Positions 8,785 to 17,724 of a stretch of 64,000 nt of DNA are shown piece after piece (within the stretch, counting starts at the first letter, position 1; each line of letters opens with the position of its first letter). Where the stretch lies: contig NZ_QEES01000002.1 of the NCBI RefSeq assembly GCF_003115775.1, positions 62,001-126,000 on the forward strand. Reading direction: 5' to 3'. The notes below the pieces were generated by a model. The model searched no databases. It had not been told where the DNA came from and worked only from the letters and a program-made list of their open reading frames with translations. Source of the stretch: Cellulomonas sp. WB94. Its GTDB lineage: Bacteria > Actinomycetota > Actinomycetes > Actinomycetales > Cellulomonadaceae. Position numbers and translations under genes: made by a program.

Positions 8785-9773
8785 AGGTCACGGTCCTCGC
8801 CGGCGGCGTCGGCGGCGCGCGCTTCACGCGTGGGCTGCGTCATCTGCTCGCCCAGCGGCTGCCCGATGGCGCGGGCGGCACGACCGCCGAGATCACGGTC
8901 GTCGTCAACACCGGCGACGACATGTGGCTGCACGGCGTTCGCGTGTGCCCCGACCTCGACACGGTCATGTACACGCTCGGAGGCGCCGTCCACGAGGACC
9001 AGGGCTGGGGTCGCCGCGACGAGAGCCGGCGCGTGTCCGACGACCTGGCCGCGTACGACGTCGGGTGGGACTGGTTCACGCTCGGCGACCTCGACCTCGC
9101 GACCCACCTCGCCCGCACCCAGCTGCTGCGCGCCGGGCTCCCGCTCTCCGAGGTCACCGCGCGGCTGTGCGAGCGCTGGCACCCGGGCGCCCGCCTGCTG
9201 CCGATGAGCGACCAGGAGGTCGAGACGCACGTCGTCGTCGCCGGGGACCACGGCGACGAACGGCTCCTGCACTTCGAGGAGTGGTGGGTCCGGCACCGCG
9301 CCGCGCTGCCGGCCCTCCGGTTCGAGCAGGTCGGTCTGGCCGGTGCCACCCCTGCCCCCGGAGTGCTCGACGCCATCGCCGGGGCGGACGTCGTCGTGCT
9401 CCCGCCGTCGAACCCCGTCGTGTCGGTCGGGACGATCCTCGCGATCCCGGGGGTGCGCGCCGCCGTCGCCTCGACGTCGGCCGCCGTCGTGGGCGTCTCC
9501 CCCATCGTCGGCGGAGCACCCGTGCGGGGCATGGCCGACGCGTGCCTGCTCGCGATCGGGGTCGAGACCAGCGCCGCCGCGGTCGCGCGGCGCTACGGCC
9601 CGCGGTCGGCGGGCGGGCTGCTCGACGCGTGGCTCGTCGACGAGGTGGACGCGGACGTGGTCGACGGCCTCGTCGCCGACGGGTTCCGCGCCGGTGCGGC
9701 CTCGACCCTCATGACGGACGTGCCGACGACGGCGCGCATCGCCGCCGACGCCCTCGCTCTCGTGGGGCTCTGA
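8781..9773 (+). CDS. cofD: 2-phospho-L-lactate (or phosphoenolpyruvate) transferase CofD/FbiA
   Basis: 330 residues, starting MKVTVLAGGVGGARFTRGL, the glycine-rich N-terminus of CofD. Other family blocks are visible: VVVNTGDDMWLHGVRVCPDLDTVMYTLGG, WFTLGDLDLATHLARTQLL, VLPPSNPVVSVGTILAIPG and VVGVSPIVGGAPVRGMADA. CofD joins the activated phospholactate or PEP unit to Fo, giving (dehydro)F420-0 in the cytoplasm. Presence of this gene immediately behind a transporter proposed to import F420-0 is notable, since an importer of finished F420-0 would make it unnecessary. It ends 5 bp from the convergent cofC. Confidence 0.95.
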   Translation: MKVTVLAGGVGGARFTRGLRHLLAQRLPDGAGGTTAEITVVVNTGDDMWLHGVRVCPDLDTVMYTLGGAVHEDQGWGRRDESRRVSDDLAAYDVGWDWFTLGDLDLATHLARTQLLRAGLPLSEVTARLCERWHPGARLLPMSDQEVETHVVVAGDHGDERLLHFEEWWVRHRAALPALRFEQVGLAGATPAPGVLDAIAGADVVVLPPSNPVVSVGTILAIPGVRAAVASTSAAVVGVSPIVGGAPVRGMADACLLAIGVETSAAAVARRYGPRSAGGLLDAWLVDEVDADVVDGLVADGFRAGAASTLMTDVPTTARIAADALALVGL

Positions 9774-9778
9774 GCCGA

Positions 9779-10495
9779 CTACCCGGCCAGCTCCGCCGGG
9801 CCGAGCTCGTCGAGCACCGCGCACGTGCGGGGTCCCGGTCCGAGCACGCGCACGGCCCGCAGGTCCTCGCGCACGTCGACGTCGCGACGCACGGTCGATC
9901 CCGGCGGGACGTCGAGCCGCACGTGACCCCGGTCGGTGTGGGCGCGGGCCGATCCCGGACCGAAGCACGGGTCCACGTCGGCGCCGGGCAGCGCCAGGAG
10001 GAGCGTCGTCCCGGTGCCGTCCGCGTCCGGGACGAACGAGCGGGGGTGCGCGGTGGCCGCGTCGAGGACCGCCGCGAGGTCGCCAGGACGCAGGGCCGGG
10101 AGGTCGCCGAGCAGGACTCCGACACCGCTTCCCGGGTCCAGGGCCCGCGCCCGCGCGAGCCCTGCCCGGACCGCGGCGTCGAGACCGCGCGGCTGCGTCT
10201 CGGCGACGACGTCGACGTCCGCACCGACCGTGGCGGGCGCAAGCCGTGCCACCTCGGGGTCACCCGTGACGACGACGAGCCGGTCGACCTGTGCGGTCGC
10301 CGCGGCGGCGGCGAGGGTGTCCGCAGCCATGGCGCGCACGAGCGCGATGCGGCCCGGGTCATCCAGGTGCTCCGCGAGGCGCGTCTTGCCGAGGCGCGCA
10401 TCCTTGACCGGCACGACGAGCGTCCACCGCACGGCCGCCGCGCGGTCGCTCGTCACCGCGGGGCCGACCGCCGGGCCCACCGCAGGTCTCGTCAC
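9779..10495 (-). CDS. cofC: 2-phospholactate/PEP guanylyltransferase CofC/FbiD
   Basis: 238 residues from GTG 10495, which overlaps the cofE stop (GTGA). The nucleotidyltransferase start [18 protein letters not shown] is characteristic, followed by [13 protein letters not shown] and [17 protein letters not shown]. CofC activates 2-phospholactate or phosphoenolpyruvate with GTP, and CofD then transfers it to Fo. The roughly 15 residues before WTLVVPVK are low-complexity ([11 protein letters not shown]), so the real start could be slightly downstream. The three leftward genes FGD-like, cofE and cofC are overlapping and read as one operon. Confidence 0.92.
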   Translation of the reverse strand: MTRPAVGPAVGPAVTSDRAAAVRWTLVVPVKDARLGKTRLAEHLDDPGRIALVRAMAADTLAAAAATAQVDRLVVVTGDPEVARLAPATVGADVDVVAETQPRGLDAAVRAGLARARALDPGSGVGVLLGDLPALRPGDLAAVLDAATAHPRSFVPDADGTGTTLLLALPGADVDPCFGPGSARAHTDRGHVRLDVPPGSTVRRDVDVREDLRAVRVLGPGPRTCAVLDELGPAELAG

Positions 10496-11316
10496 GGCGC
10501 CGAGGGGCCGGCGTCGGTCGCGCCGTCGGTCGCGTCCTTCCAGCCCTGCGCGTAGGCCTCGGCGCTGCCGGACGCGAACATGTCGTCCGGGCCGACCCGG
10601 ACGAGCGAGCGCGCACCGGGTCCGTCGTCGTCGGTCACGAGGTGCGCGAGGCCACGCACGACCGCGACGGGGCGTCCCGTGGCCTTGCCCTTGACGAGCT
10701 CGGCCGCCGCCGCGACCTCGTCGGCGACGGCCGCCATGCTGGCCTGGAGCGTGCGGCCGAACGTGTCCACCGTGCCGCGCAGGTCGTCGATCACCAGGAG
10801 GCCCGCCGCACCGATCGTGATGTCGGTCTGCCCGAGGCGCCACGGGCGTCCGGCGGTGTCGGTGACGACCACCGCGAGATGCACACCGAACCGCTCCTGC
10901 AGGCCCGCCCGCAGCGTCCGGGCCGACGCGTCCGGGTCGATCGGCAGCAGCAGCACCGTGCCGTCGGCCGTGTTGCTCGCGTCCACCCCGGCGGCGGCCA
11001 TCACGAGGCCGAGCCGGTTCTCGACGATGCGGGTGATGCCGCCCGCGTGCTCCCGGGTGGCGACCACCCGGACCGTCTCGTCGGTGATGGCCTGCTCGCG
11101 GTCGACCGCGGCGACGACCCGCCCCTCGGCCTTGGAGACGATCTTGCTCGTGACGACCACGATGTCACCGTCGGCCAGGCGCTGCCCGGGGGCGGCGGCC
11201 TCGAAGAGCGCGCCGAGCAGCATCACGAGGTCGTCCCCCGGGCGGACCTCGGCGAGCCCGTCGGGCGCCCACGCGCGCATCTCGGCGCTCGCCCCGGAGC
11301 CGGGTGCCGCGCTCAT
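10492..11316 (-). CDS. cofE: coenzyme F420-0:L-glutamate ligase CofE (FbiB N-terminal equivalent)
   Basis: 274 residues. Family blocks seen are [20 protein letters not shown]-like [32 protein letters not shown] and [25 protein letters not shown]. CofE adds the gamma-linked glutamate tail to F420-0 using GTP. Mycobacterial FbiB carries an extra C-terminal nitroreductase-like domain of about 200 residues, and that domain is absent here, as in archaeal CofE. Its ATG overlaps the stop of the FGD-like gene by four bases. Confidence 0.94.
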   Translation of the reverse strand: MSAAPGSGASAEMRAWAPDGLAEVRPGDDLVMLLGALFEAAAPGQRLADGDIVVVTSKIVSKAEGRVVAAVDREQAITDETVRVVATREHAGGITRIVENRLGLVMAAAGVDASNTADGTVLLLPIDPDASARTLRAGLQERFGVHLAVVVTDTAGRPWRLGQTDITIGAAGLLVIDDLRGTVDTFGRTLQASMAAVADEVAAAAELVKGKATGRPVAVVRGLAHLVTDDDGPGARSLVRVGPDDMFASGSAEAYAQGWKDATDGATDAGPSAP

Positions 11317-12350
11317 CGCACGAGCCCGGGCAGGACGTCGCGGCCGAACACGTCGATCCACTCCCGCTGGTTGCGGCCGACGTTGTGCAGGTAGATCCGG
11401 TCGAAGCCGAGGTCGGCGAAGCGCTGGATCTCCGCCCGGTGCACGTCGGGGTCCGCGGAGACCACGAGCCGTCCCGCGAAGTCCTCCGGCCGCACGAGCC
11501 GGGCCATCTGCTCGAAGTCGAACGGCGACCGGATGTCCGCCTTGGGGAAGCGCATGCCCCCGTTCGGCCACTCGGTCAGGGCGTTGGCCATCGCCTCCTC
11601 GTCGGTGGGCGCCCATGACAGGTGCAGCTGGAGCACCTTCGGCAGCGTGGCGGGGTCACGACCGGACTCCCGGGCGCCCTCGTCGAACCGCTGGAACAGC
11701 CCGGCGATCTTCTCGAGCGGCGCGCCGACCGTGATGAGCCCGTCGGCGACGCGCCCGGCGCGCTTGGCTGTGACGGGCCCGGCGGTCGCGATCAGGACCT
11801 CGGGCGCGACCTCCGGCATGGTCCACAACCGGGTGGACTCCAGCTTGTAGTACGTCCCGGCGTGCTTGACGTCCCGTCCGGCGACCGAGGCGTGGAACAG
11901 CTTCTTGATGAGCTCGACCGCCTCGAACATGCGGTTGATGCGCTCGGGCGCCTCGGGCCAGTACGGCGCGACGACGTGCTCGTTGAGCGCCTCCCCCGAC
12001 CCGATGCCGAGCCAGTGCCGCCCCGGGTACATGGCCGCGAGGGTCGCCGAGGCCTGCGCGACCATCGCGGGGTGCCAGCGGAACGTCGGGGCGGTCACGC
12101 CGGGACCGATGTCGCCGCGGGTGCGCTCCCCGAGGGCCGCGAGCACGTTCCAGACGAACGCCGACTGGCCCTGCGCCGGGACCCACGGCTGGAAGTGGTC
12201 CGCAGCCATGACGCCAGAGAACCCGCGCGACTCGGCATGCACCGCGAGCTCGATCGCCTCGGTCGGGTGGAACTGCTCGAGCATCGCCGCGTACCCGATC
12301 GACAGCCCTCGCTCCCCCGCAGCCTGTTCCTGGCCCACCGCCACCGTCAC
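11313..12350 (-). CDS. F420-dependent glucose-6-phosphate dehydrogenase-family oxidoreductase
   Basis: About 345 residues of the LLM fold. [58 protein letters not shown] and [18 protein letters not shown] align well with F420-dependent G6PDH (FGD) and its close paralogues (TIGR03557-like). FGD would reduce F420 with glucose-6-phosphate, supplying F420H2 to the other LLM enzymes; a paralogous dehydrogenase (for example alcohol-oxidising) is the alternative. The frame is open to GTG 12440. GTG 12350 with GGGAG upstream is preferred because the extra 30 residues lack family sequence; GTG 12344 is also possible. It is the first gene of the FGD-like-cofE-cofC operon. Confidence 0.85.
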   Translation of the reverse strand: MTVAVGQEQAAGERGLSIGYAAMLEQFHPTEAIELAVHAESRGFSGVMAADHFQPWVPAQGQSAFVWNVLAALGERTRGDIGPGVTAPTFRWHPAMVAQASATLAAMYPGRHWLGIGSGEALNEHVVAPYWPEAPERINRMFEAVELIKKLFHASVAGRDVKHAGTYYKLESTRLWTMPEVAPEVLIATAGPVTAKRAGRVADGLITVGAPLEKIAGLFQRFDEGARESGRDPATLPKVLQLHLSWAPTDEEAMANALTEWPNGGMRFPKADIRSPFDFEQMARLVRPEDFAGRLVVSADPDVHRAEIQRFADLGFDRIYLHNVGRNQREWIDVFGRDVLPGLVR

Positions 12351-12484
12351 CGTCTCCCGCTCGTCGAGCCCCTCGTGCGAAACCGCCTCGACGAGCCTAG
12401 CCAGTCCTCGTTTCGCGCAGGTTCCGGTGGCCGGCGTCACATGCCTGCGCGGACCCGCACCAGCATCTGGGAAGATGGCTGACC

Positions 12485-15175
12485 ATGAGCGCCTTGAACC
12501 CCGAGCAGCCCCCGACCGGCCCGACCATCCCGAGCACGACGGCGGAGCAGGTACCGGACAAGGTCTCGCTCGACGGTCTCGAGACGCGCTGGGACGCCGC
12601 CTGGGCGGACCGTGGCACGTACGCGTTCGACCGGACCCGCACGCGCGAGCAGGTGTACTCGATCGACACCCCGCCGCCGACCGTCTCGGGCTCGCTGCAC
12701 GTCGGGCACGTGTTCTCCTACACGCACACCGACGTCGTCGCGCGGTTCCAGCGCATGCGCGGCCTCGAGGTCTTCTACCCGATGGGGTGGGACGACAACG
12801 GCCTGCCGACCGAGCGCCGCGTGCAGAACTACTACGGGGTGCGCTGCGACCCGTCGCTGCCGTACACCGAGGGGTTCACGCCGCCGTTCGAGGGCGCCGA
12901 CGGCAAGAGCGTCCGCGCCGCCGACCAGCTGCCGATCAGCCGCCGGAACTTCGTCGAGCTCTGCGTGCGGCTCAGCGCCGAGGACGAGCAGCAGTTCGAG
13001 GCGCTGTGGCGCCACCTCGGCCTGAGCGTCGACTGGTCGCACAACTACCAGACCATCGGCCGCGACGCCCAGACGGTCGCCCAGACCGCGTTCGTGCGGA
13101 ACCTCGCACGTGGCGAGGCGTACACGGCCGAGGCACCCGGGCTGTGGGACGTGACGTTCCAGACGGCCGTCGCGCAGGCAGAGCTCGAGGCGCGCGACTA
13201 CCCCGGGGCGTTCCACAAGGTCGCGTTCCACCGTCCCGACGGCTCCCCGGTGTACATCGAGACGACCAGGCCCGAGCTGCTGCCGGCCGTCGTCGCGCTC
13301 ATCGCGCACCCCGACGACGAGCGCTACCAGCACCTGTTCGGCACGACGGTGACCTCGCCCCTGTTCGGCGTCGAGATCCCGGTGCTCGCGCACACGATGG
13401 CCGAGCCCGAGAAGGGCGCCGGCATCGCGATGTGCTGCACGTTCGGCGACCTGACCGACGTCCAGTGGTGGCGCGAGCTGCAGCTGCCGACGCGGTCGGT
13501 CCTCACCCGCGACGGCCGCCTGACCCGCGAGACCCCGGACTGGATCACGTCGGCCGCGGGCACGGCCGTGTTCGTCCAGCTCGCGGGCAAGACGACGTTC
13601 TCCGCGCGGACGATCGTCGTGGACGCGCTGCGTGAGGCGGGCGACCTGGACGGCGAGCCGGTCGCGACCCAGCGCAAGGCCAACTTCTACGAGAAGGGTG
13701 ACAAGCCCCTCGAGATCGTCACGAGCCGCCAGTGGTACATCCGCAACGGCGGGCGCGACGCCGAGCTGCGCGACACGCTCCTCGCGCGCGGCGACGAGCT
13801 GAAGTTCCACCCGGACTTCATGGCCGTCCGCTACCAGAACTGGGTCGGTGGCCTCAACGGCGACTGGCTGATCTCGCGCCAGCGCTTCTTCGGTGTGCCG
13901 ATCCCGGTCTGGTACCCGCTCGACGCCGACGGCGAGCCGCGCTACGACGCGCCGATCGCCCCGCCCGAGCAGGACCTGCCGATCGACCCGTCCGCCGACG
14001 TCCCGGCCGGGTACACGCCCGACCAGCGCGGCGTTCCCGGTGGGTTCGTGGGCGACCCCGACATCATGGACACCTGGGCGACGAGCTCGCTGACGCCGCA
14101 GATCGCCGGCGGGTGGCTCGCGGACCCGGACCTGTTCGCACGCGTCTTCCCGATGAACCTGCGTCCGCAGGGCCAGGACATCATCCGCACGTGGCTGTTC
14201 TCGACGGTCGTGCGCTCGCACCTCGAGCACGGCAGCCTGCCGTGGTCCGACGCCGCGATCTCGGGCTGGATCCTCGACCCGGACCGCAAGAAGATGAGCA
14301 AGTCCAAGGGCAACGTCGTCACGCCGATGGGCCTGCTCGAGGAGCACGGCTCCGACGCGGTGCGGTACTGGGCGGCGTCGGCCCGGCTCGGGACGGATGC
14401 GGCGTTCGAGATCGGGCAGATGAAGATCGGCCGCCGGCTCGCGATCAAGGTGCTCAACGCGAGCAAGTTCGTCCTCGCGTTCGGGGCGCCCGACGAGCGC
14501 GCCGCGCTGCTCGACGCCGGCCTCGTGACGGTCGCGCTCGACCGCGCGATGCTCGCAGGCCTCGCCGACGTCGTCGACCGCGCGACGGCCGCGCTCGAGC
14601 AGTACGACCACACGCGCGCGCTCGAGCTGACCGAGACCTTCTTCTGGGCCTTCTGCGACGACTACCTCGAGCTGGTCAAGGACCGCGCGTACGCGGGCGG
14701 CGCCGTCGAGTCCGACGTCTCGGCCGACACGGCCTCCGCGCGCGCCGCGCTCGGCATCGCGCTCGACACCCTGCTGCGACTGTTCGCACCGGTGCTGCCG
14801 TTCGCGACGGAGGAGGTCTGGTCGTGGTGGCGCGAGGGCTCGGTGCACCGCGCCGCATGGCCGACGTCGGAGCCGCTGCGCGCCGCCGCAGGCGACGCCG
14901 ACCCGGTCGTCGTCACGGCCGCGGGCTCGGCGCTCGCCGCCTTGCGCAAGGTGAAGTCCGAGGCCAAGGTGTCGATGCGGACCGAGATCGCCGCGGTCAC
15001 CCTGGTCGTCCCGGCGGCGCTGCGGGCCGGCATCGAGGTCGCGCTCGACGACGTGCGGGCGGCGGGCCGGGTCACCGGGACGCTGACGATCGAGACCGCC
15101 GAGGTCGAGTCCGTGGCCGCCCGCGACGCCGAGCTGCTCCCCGCGGAGCCGAAGCCCTCCAACTTGAATATCTAG
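12485..15175 (+). CDS. valS: valyl-tRNA synthetase, archaeal/rickettsial-like type
   Basis: 896 residues. The class I signatures are HVGH in TPPPTVSGSLHVGHVF and KMSKS at residues 603-607 (DRKKMSKSKGN). The block MGWDDNGLPTERRVQNYYGV and the editing domain (TTRPELLPAVVALIAHPDDERY) identify a ValRS. The GWDDNGLPTERRV form is that of the archaeal-like ValRS group found in some bacteria, unlike the E. coli type. ATG 12485 directly precedes a short disordered leader; the HIGH region then starts at about residue 70, as usual. The upstream spacer to the divergent FGD-like gene is about 130 bp and should hold both promoters. Confidence 0.95.
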   Translation: MSALNPEQPPTGPTIPSTTAEQVPDKVSLDGLETRWDAAWADRGTYAFDRTRTREQVYSIDTPPPTVSGSLHVGHVFSYTHTDVVARFQRMRGLEVFYPMGWDDNGLPTERRVQNYYGVRCDPSLPYTEGFTPPFEGADGKSVRAADQLPISRRNFVELCVRLSAEDEQQFEALWRHLGLSVDWSHNYQTIGRDAQTVAQTAFVRNLARGEAYTAEAPGLWDVTFQTAVAQAELEARDYPGAFHKVAFHRPDGSPVYIETTRPELLPAVVALIAHPDDERYQHLFGTTVTSPLFGVEIPVLAHTMAEPEKGAGIAMCCTFGDLTDVQWWRELQLPTRSVLTRDGRLTRETPDWITSAAGTAVFVQLAGKTTFSARTIVVDALREAGDLDGEPVATQRKANFYEKGDKPLEIVTSRQWYIRNGGRDAELRDTLLARGDELKFHPDFMAVRYQNWVGGLNGDWLISRQRFFGVPIPVWYPLDADGEPRYDAPIAPPEQDLPIDPSADVPAGYTPDQRGVPGGFVGDPDIMDTWATSSLTPQIAGGWLADPDLFARVFPMNLRPQGQDIIRTWLFSTVVRSHLEHGSLPWSDAAISGWILDPDRKKMSKSKGNVVTPMGLLEEHGSDAVRYWAASARLGTDAAFEIGQMKIGRRLAIKVLNASKFVLAFGAPDERAALLDAGLVTVALDRAMLAGLADVVDRATAALEQYDHTRALELTETFFWAFCDDYLELVKDRAYAGGAVESDVSADTASARAALGIALDTLLRLFAPVLPFATEEVWSWWREGSVHRAAWPTSEPLRAAAGDADPVVVTAAGSALAALRKVKSEAKVSMRTEIAAVTLVVPAALRAGIEVALDDVRAAGRVTGTLTIETAEVESVAARDAELLPAEPKPSNLNI

Positions 15176-15222
15176 TGTCCCGAGTGCATACTCATGCAGC
15201 CACCTTTGAGAGGACTGCCGTC

Positions 15223-16050
15223 ATGAAGACCGCCCTGCGTCTGATCCCCCTCGGCCTCGCGGCCGCCCTTGCGCTGACCGGATGCGCGTCGTCGAGCAGC
15301 CCCGCGGCGAGCACGGCTGCCACCGAGGGCAGCTCGGCAGCGAGCACTGCCGCGACGGCCGACGTCACCCTCGTCGACCCCGGCAAGCTCACCGTGTGCA
15401 CCAACCCGCCGTACGAGCCGTTCGAGTTCAGCGACGCGTCGGGCAACATCGTCGGGCTCGACATCGACATCGTCGGTGAGGTCGCCAAGGACCTCGGCGT
15501 CGAGCTCGTGACGACAGTGACGCCGTTCGAGGGCATCCAGTCGGGCGCGAACCTCGACACCGGCTCGTGCGACGTCGTGGCGTCGGGCATCACGATCACC
15601 CCGGACCGTCAGGCCAAGATCGACTTCTCCGACCCGTACTTCAACGCCGACCAGGGCCTGCTCGTCGCCGAGGGCTCCGACCTCAAGGACATCGCGTCCC
15701 TCAAGGGGAAGAACATCGCCGTCCAGCAGGCGACCACGGGCGAGACCTGGGCCAAGGACAACGGCCTCGAGGCCGTCACGTTCGAGGACCTGGGCCTGCA
15801 GATCCAGGCCCTGAAGACCGGTCAGGTCGACGCGGTGGTCAACGACATCGCGGTGCTCGGCCCGTTCGTCAGCCAGGGCTTCAAGGTCGCGGCCAACTTC
15901 TCGACGGGTGAGCAGTACGGCCTCGGCGTGAAGAAGGGGAACACCGCGCTGGTCACCGCGATCAACACGACCCTCGCGCGCATCCACGCGGACGGCACCT
16001 ACGACGCGATCTACACCGCGCGCATCGGCACCGCTCCCACGGGCAGCTGA
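15223..16050 (+). CDS. polar amino acid ABC transporter substrate-binding lipoprotein
   Basis: 275 residues. The signal peptide ends at lipobox ALTGC with Cys21, followed by a Ser/Ala/Thr-rich linker. The mature family 3 solute-binding domain shows KLTVCTNPPYEPFEFSDASG, GLDIDIVGEVAKDLG and SGITITPDRQAKIDFSDPY. GAGAGGA lies about 9 bp before ATG 15223. It leads a three-gene import operon with a HisM-type permease and a GlnQ-type ATPase. The ligand (glutamine, histidine, cystine and so on) cannot be read from sequence. Confidence 0.93.
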   Translation: MKTALRLIPLGLAAALALTGCASSSSPAASTAATEGSSAASTAATADVTLVDPGKLTVCTNPPYEPFEFSDASGNIVGLDIDIVGEVAKDLGVELVTTVTPFEGIQSGANLDTGSCDVVASGITITPDRQAKIDFSDPYFNADQGLLVAEGSDLKDIASLKGKNIAVQQATTGETWAKDNGLEAVTFEDLGLQIQALKTGQVDAVVNDIAVLGPFVSQGFKVAANFSTGEQYGLGVKKGNTALVTAINTTLARIHADGTYDAIYTARIGTAPTGS

Positions 16051-16051
16051 C

Positions 16052-16887
16052 ATGGCCGTGACGGACGACGAGTCGCTGGCGCTGGCTCCCCGCACCGGCC
16101 GGAGCCCGCGTCAGCGCGCCCGGACGGCGCGCGGCATCCAGTACGCGGTGCTGCTCGTCGCCCTCGCCGCGGTCGGCGCGGTGACCGACTGGTCACGCAT
16201 CGGGACGTCGTTCTTCAACCCGACGGCGGCCGCGCAGATCAGCCACCAGCTGCCGACGGGCATCCGGAACACGGTGCTGTACACGCTCGCGGCGTTCGCG
16301 GTCGGTCTCAGCCTCGGCACGCTGCTCGCGCTGATGAAGCTCTCGTCGGTGCGCCCGTACCGGTGGATCGCGACGACCTACATCGAGTTCTTCCGCGGCA
16401 TCCCCGCACTGCTCGTCGTCGTCGCGTTCGGCTTCGCGGTGCCCATCGCGTTCGGGGTGAACATCGGGTCCCTGCTCGTGAAGATCGCGCTGGCGCTCGG
16501 ACTGGTCTCGGCGGCCTACATCGCCGAGACGCTCCGGGCCGGGATCCAGGCTGTTCCCCGCGGCCAGATCGAGGCGGCCCGGTCGCTCGGCATGTCGCAC
16601 GCCCGCACGATGATGACCGTCGTCATCCCGCAGGCGTTCCGCATCGTGCTCCCGCCGATGACGAACGAGTTCATCCTGCTGACCAAGGACACCTCGCTCG
16701 TGTTCCTTCTCGGCCTCAAGGCGCCACAGTTCGATCTCACCTACATCGGCCGTGATGCCCTCAACAAGGCCACGGGCGGACTGACCGGCCTGTTCGTCGT
16801 CGGCGCCGCGTACCTGATCATCACCATCCCGCTCGGGTTCCTCGCCCGCTGGCTCGAGCGCCGCAGCGGAGGGGCCACCGCCCATGA
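16052..16887 (+). CDS. polar amino acid ABC permease (HisM/GlnP type), 3' end apparently frameshifted
   Basis: The permease domain runs from ATG 16052 to about residue 270 ([12 protein letters not shown]). It includes the family start [37 protein letters not shown], the EAA loop [27 protein letters not shown] and [21 protein letters not shown]. Read literally, the frame does not stop here: it stays open to 17524 through the whole ATPase gene in another frame. One extra base in the GGGG run 16871-16874 would end the protein at TGA 16885-16887, giving the usual ATGA overlap with the ATPase start. The coordinate given is that expected end. A sequence error is more likely than a natural 210-residue tail. 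Confidence 0.85.
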
Positions 16888-17687
16888 GCACCAGCCCCAC
16901 GGCCGGCCAGGGCGGCGCGCCCGTCGTCGACATCCGCGGCCTGCACAAGTCGTTCGGCGAGCGCGAGGTGCTGCGTGGCATCGACCTGCAGGTCGCACCG
17001 GGCGAGGTCGTCTGCATCATCGGCCCCTCGGGCTCCGGCAAGTCCACGCTGCTGCGCTGCGTCAACCTCCTCGAGCAGCCGACGGCGGGCACGGTCCGCG
17101 TCCTCGGCACCGACGTCACCGACCCCGACGTGGACATCGACCACGTCCGGACGCACGTCGGCATGGTGTTCCAGCAGTTCAACCTGTTCACGCACCGCAC
17201 GGTCCTCGACAACTGCACGCTCGCCCAGCGCAACGTGCTGAAGCGCTCGAAGGCCGAGGCCGAGCGGGTCGCGATGGCCAACCTCACGCTCGTCGGGCTC
17301 GCCGACCGGGCCGGCGCCCACCCCGCGCAGCTCTCGGGCGGCATGCAGCAGCGGGTCGCCATCGCGCGCGCGCTGAGCATGGACCCGCACCTCATGCTCT
17401 TCGACGAGCCGACGTCGGCCCTCGACCCCGAGCTCGTCGGCGACGTCCTGGCCGTCATGCGCGACCTGGCCGAGGCCGGCATGACGATGCTCGTCGTCAC
17501 CCACGAGATGGCGTTCGCCCGTGAGGTCGGCGACCGCGTGGTGTTCATGGACGACGGCCAGGTCGTCGAGATGGGGCCCGCCGAGCAGGTCATCTCCTCG
17601 CCGCGCGAGGAGCGCACCCGCACGTTCCTCCAGCGGGTCGTCGACCCGACGCACGCCGCTGCAGCGCGAGGCACAACCGCCGACTAG
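16884..17687 (+). CDS. polar amino acid ABC transporter ATPase (GlnQ type)
   Basis: 267 residues. Walker A GPSGSGKS is at residues 47-54, with the GlnQ-family block [17 protein letters not shown] (Q-loop), signature [15 protein letters not shown], Walker [18 protein letters not shown] and H-loop [12 protein letters not shown]. It pairs with the preceding permease and lipoprotein to import an amino acid. The start ATG lies inside the region affected by the permease frameshift but its own frame is intact. Confidence 0.94.
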   Translation: MSTSPTAGQGGAPVVDIRGLHKSFGEREVLRGIDLQVAPGEVVCIIGPSGSGKSTLLRCVNLLEQPTAGTVRVLGTDVTDPDVDIDHVRTHVGMVFQQFNLFTHRTVLDNCTLAQRNVLKRSKAEAERVAMANLTLVGLADRAGAHPAQLSGGMQQRVAIARALSMDPHLMLFDEPTSALDPELVGDVLAVMRDLAEAGMTMLVVTHEMAFAREVGDRVVFMDDGQVVEMGPAEQVISSPREERTRTFLQRVVDPTHAAAARGTTAD

Positions 17688-17724
17688 TGTCGACGTGCCC
17701 GACCCCCGCTGACCTGGAGCACCG

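Noticed and set aside
12437-14848. 800-codon leftward open frame inside valS
   Set aside because: Antisense shadow produced by high GC at third positions; the plus strand encodes an intact ValRS with HIGH and KMSKS motifs.
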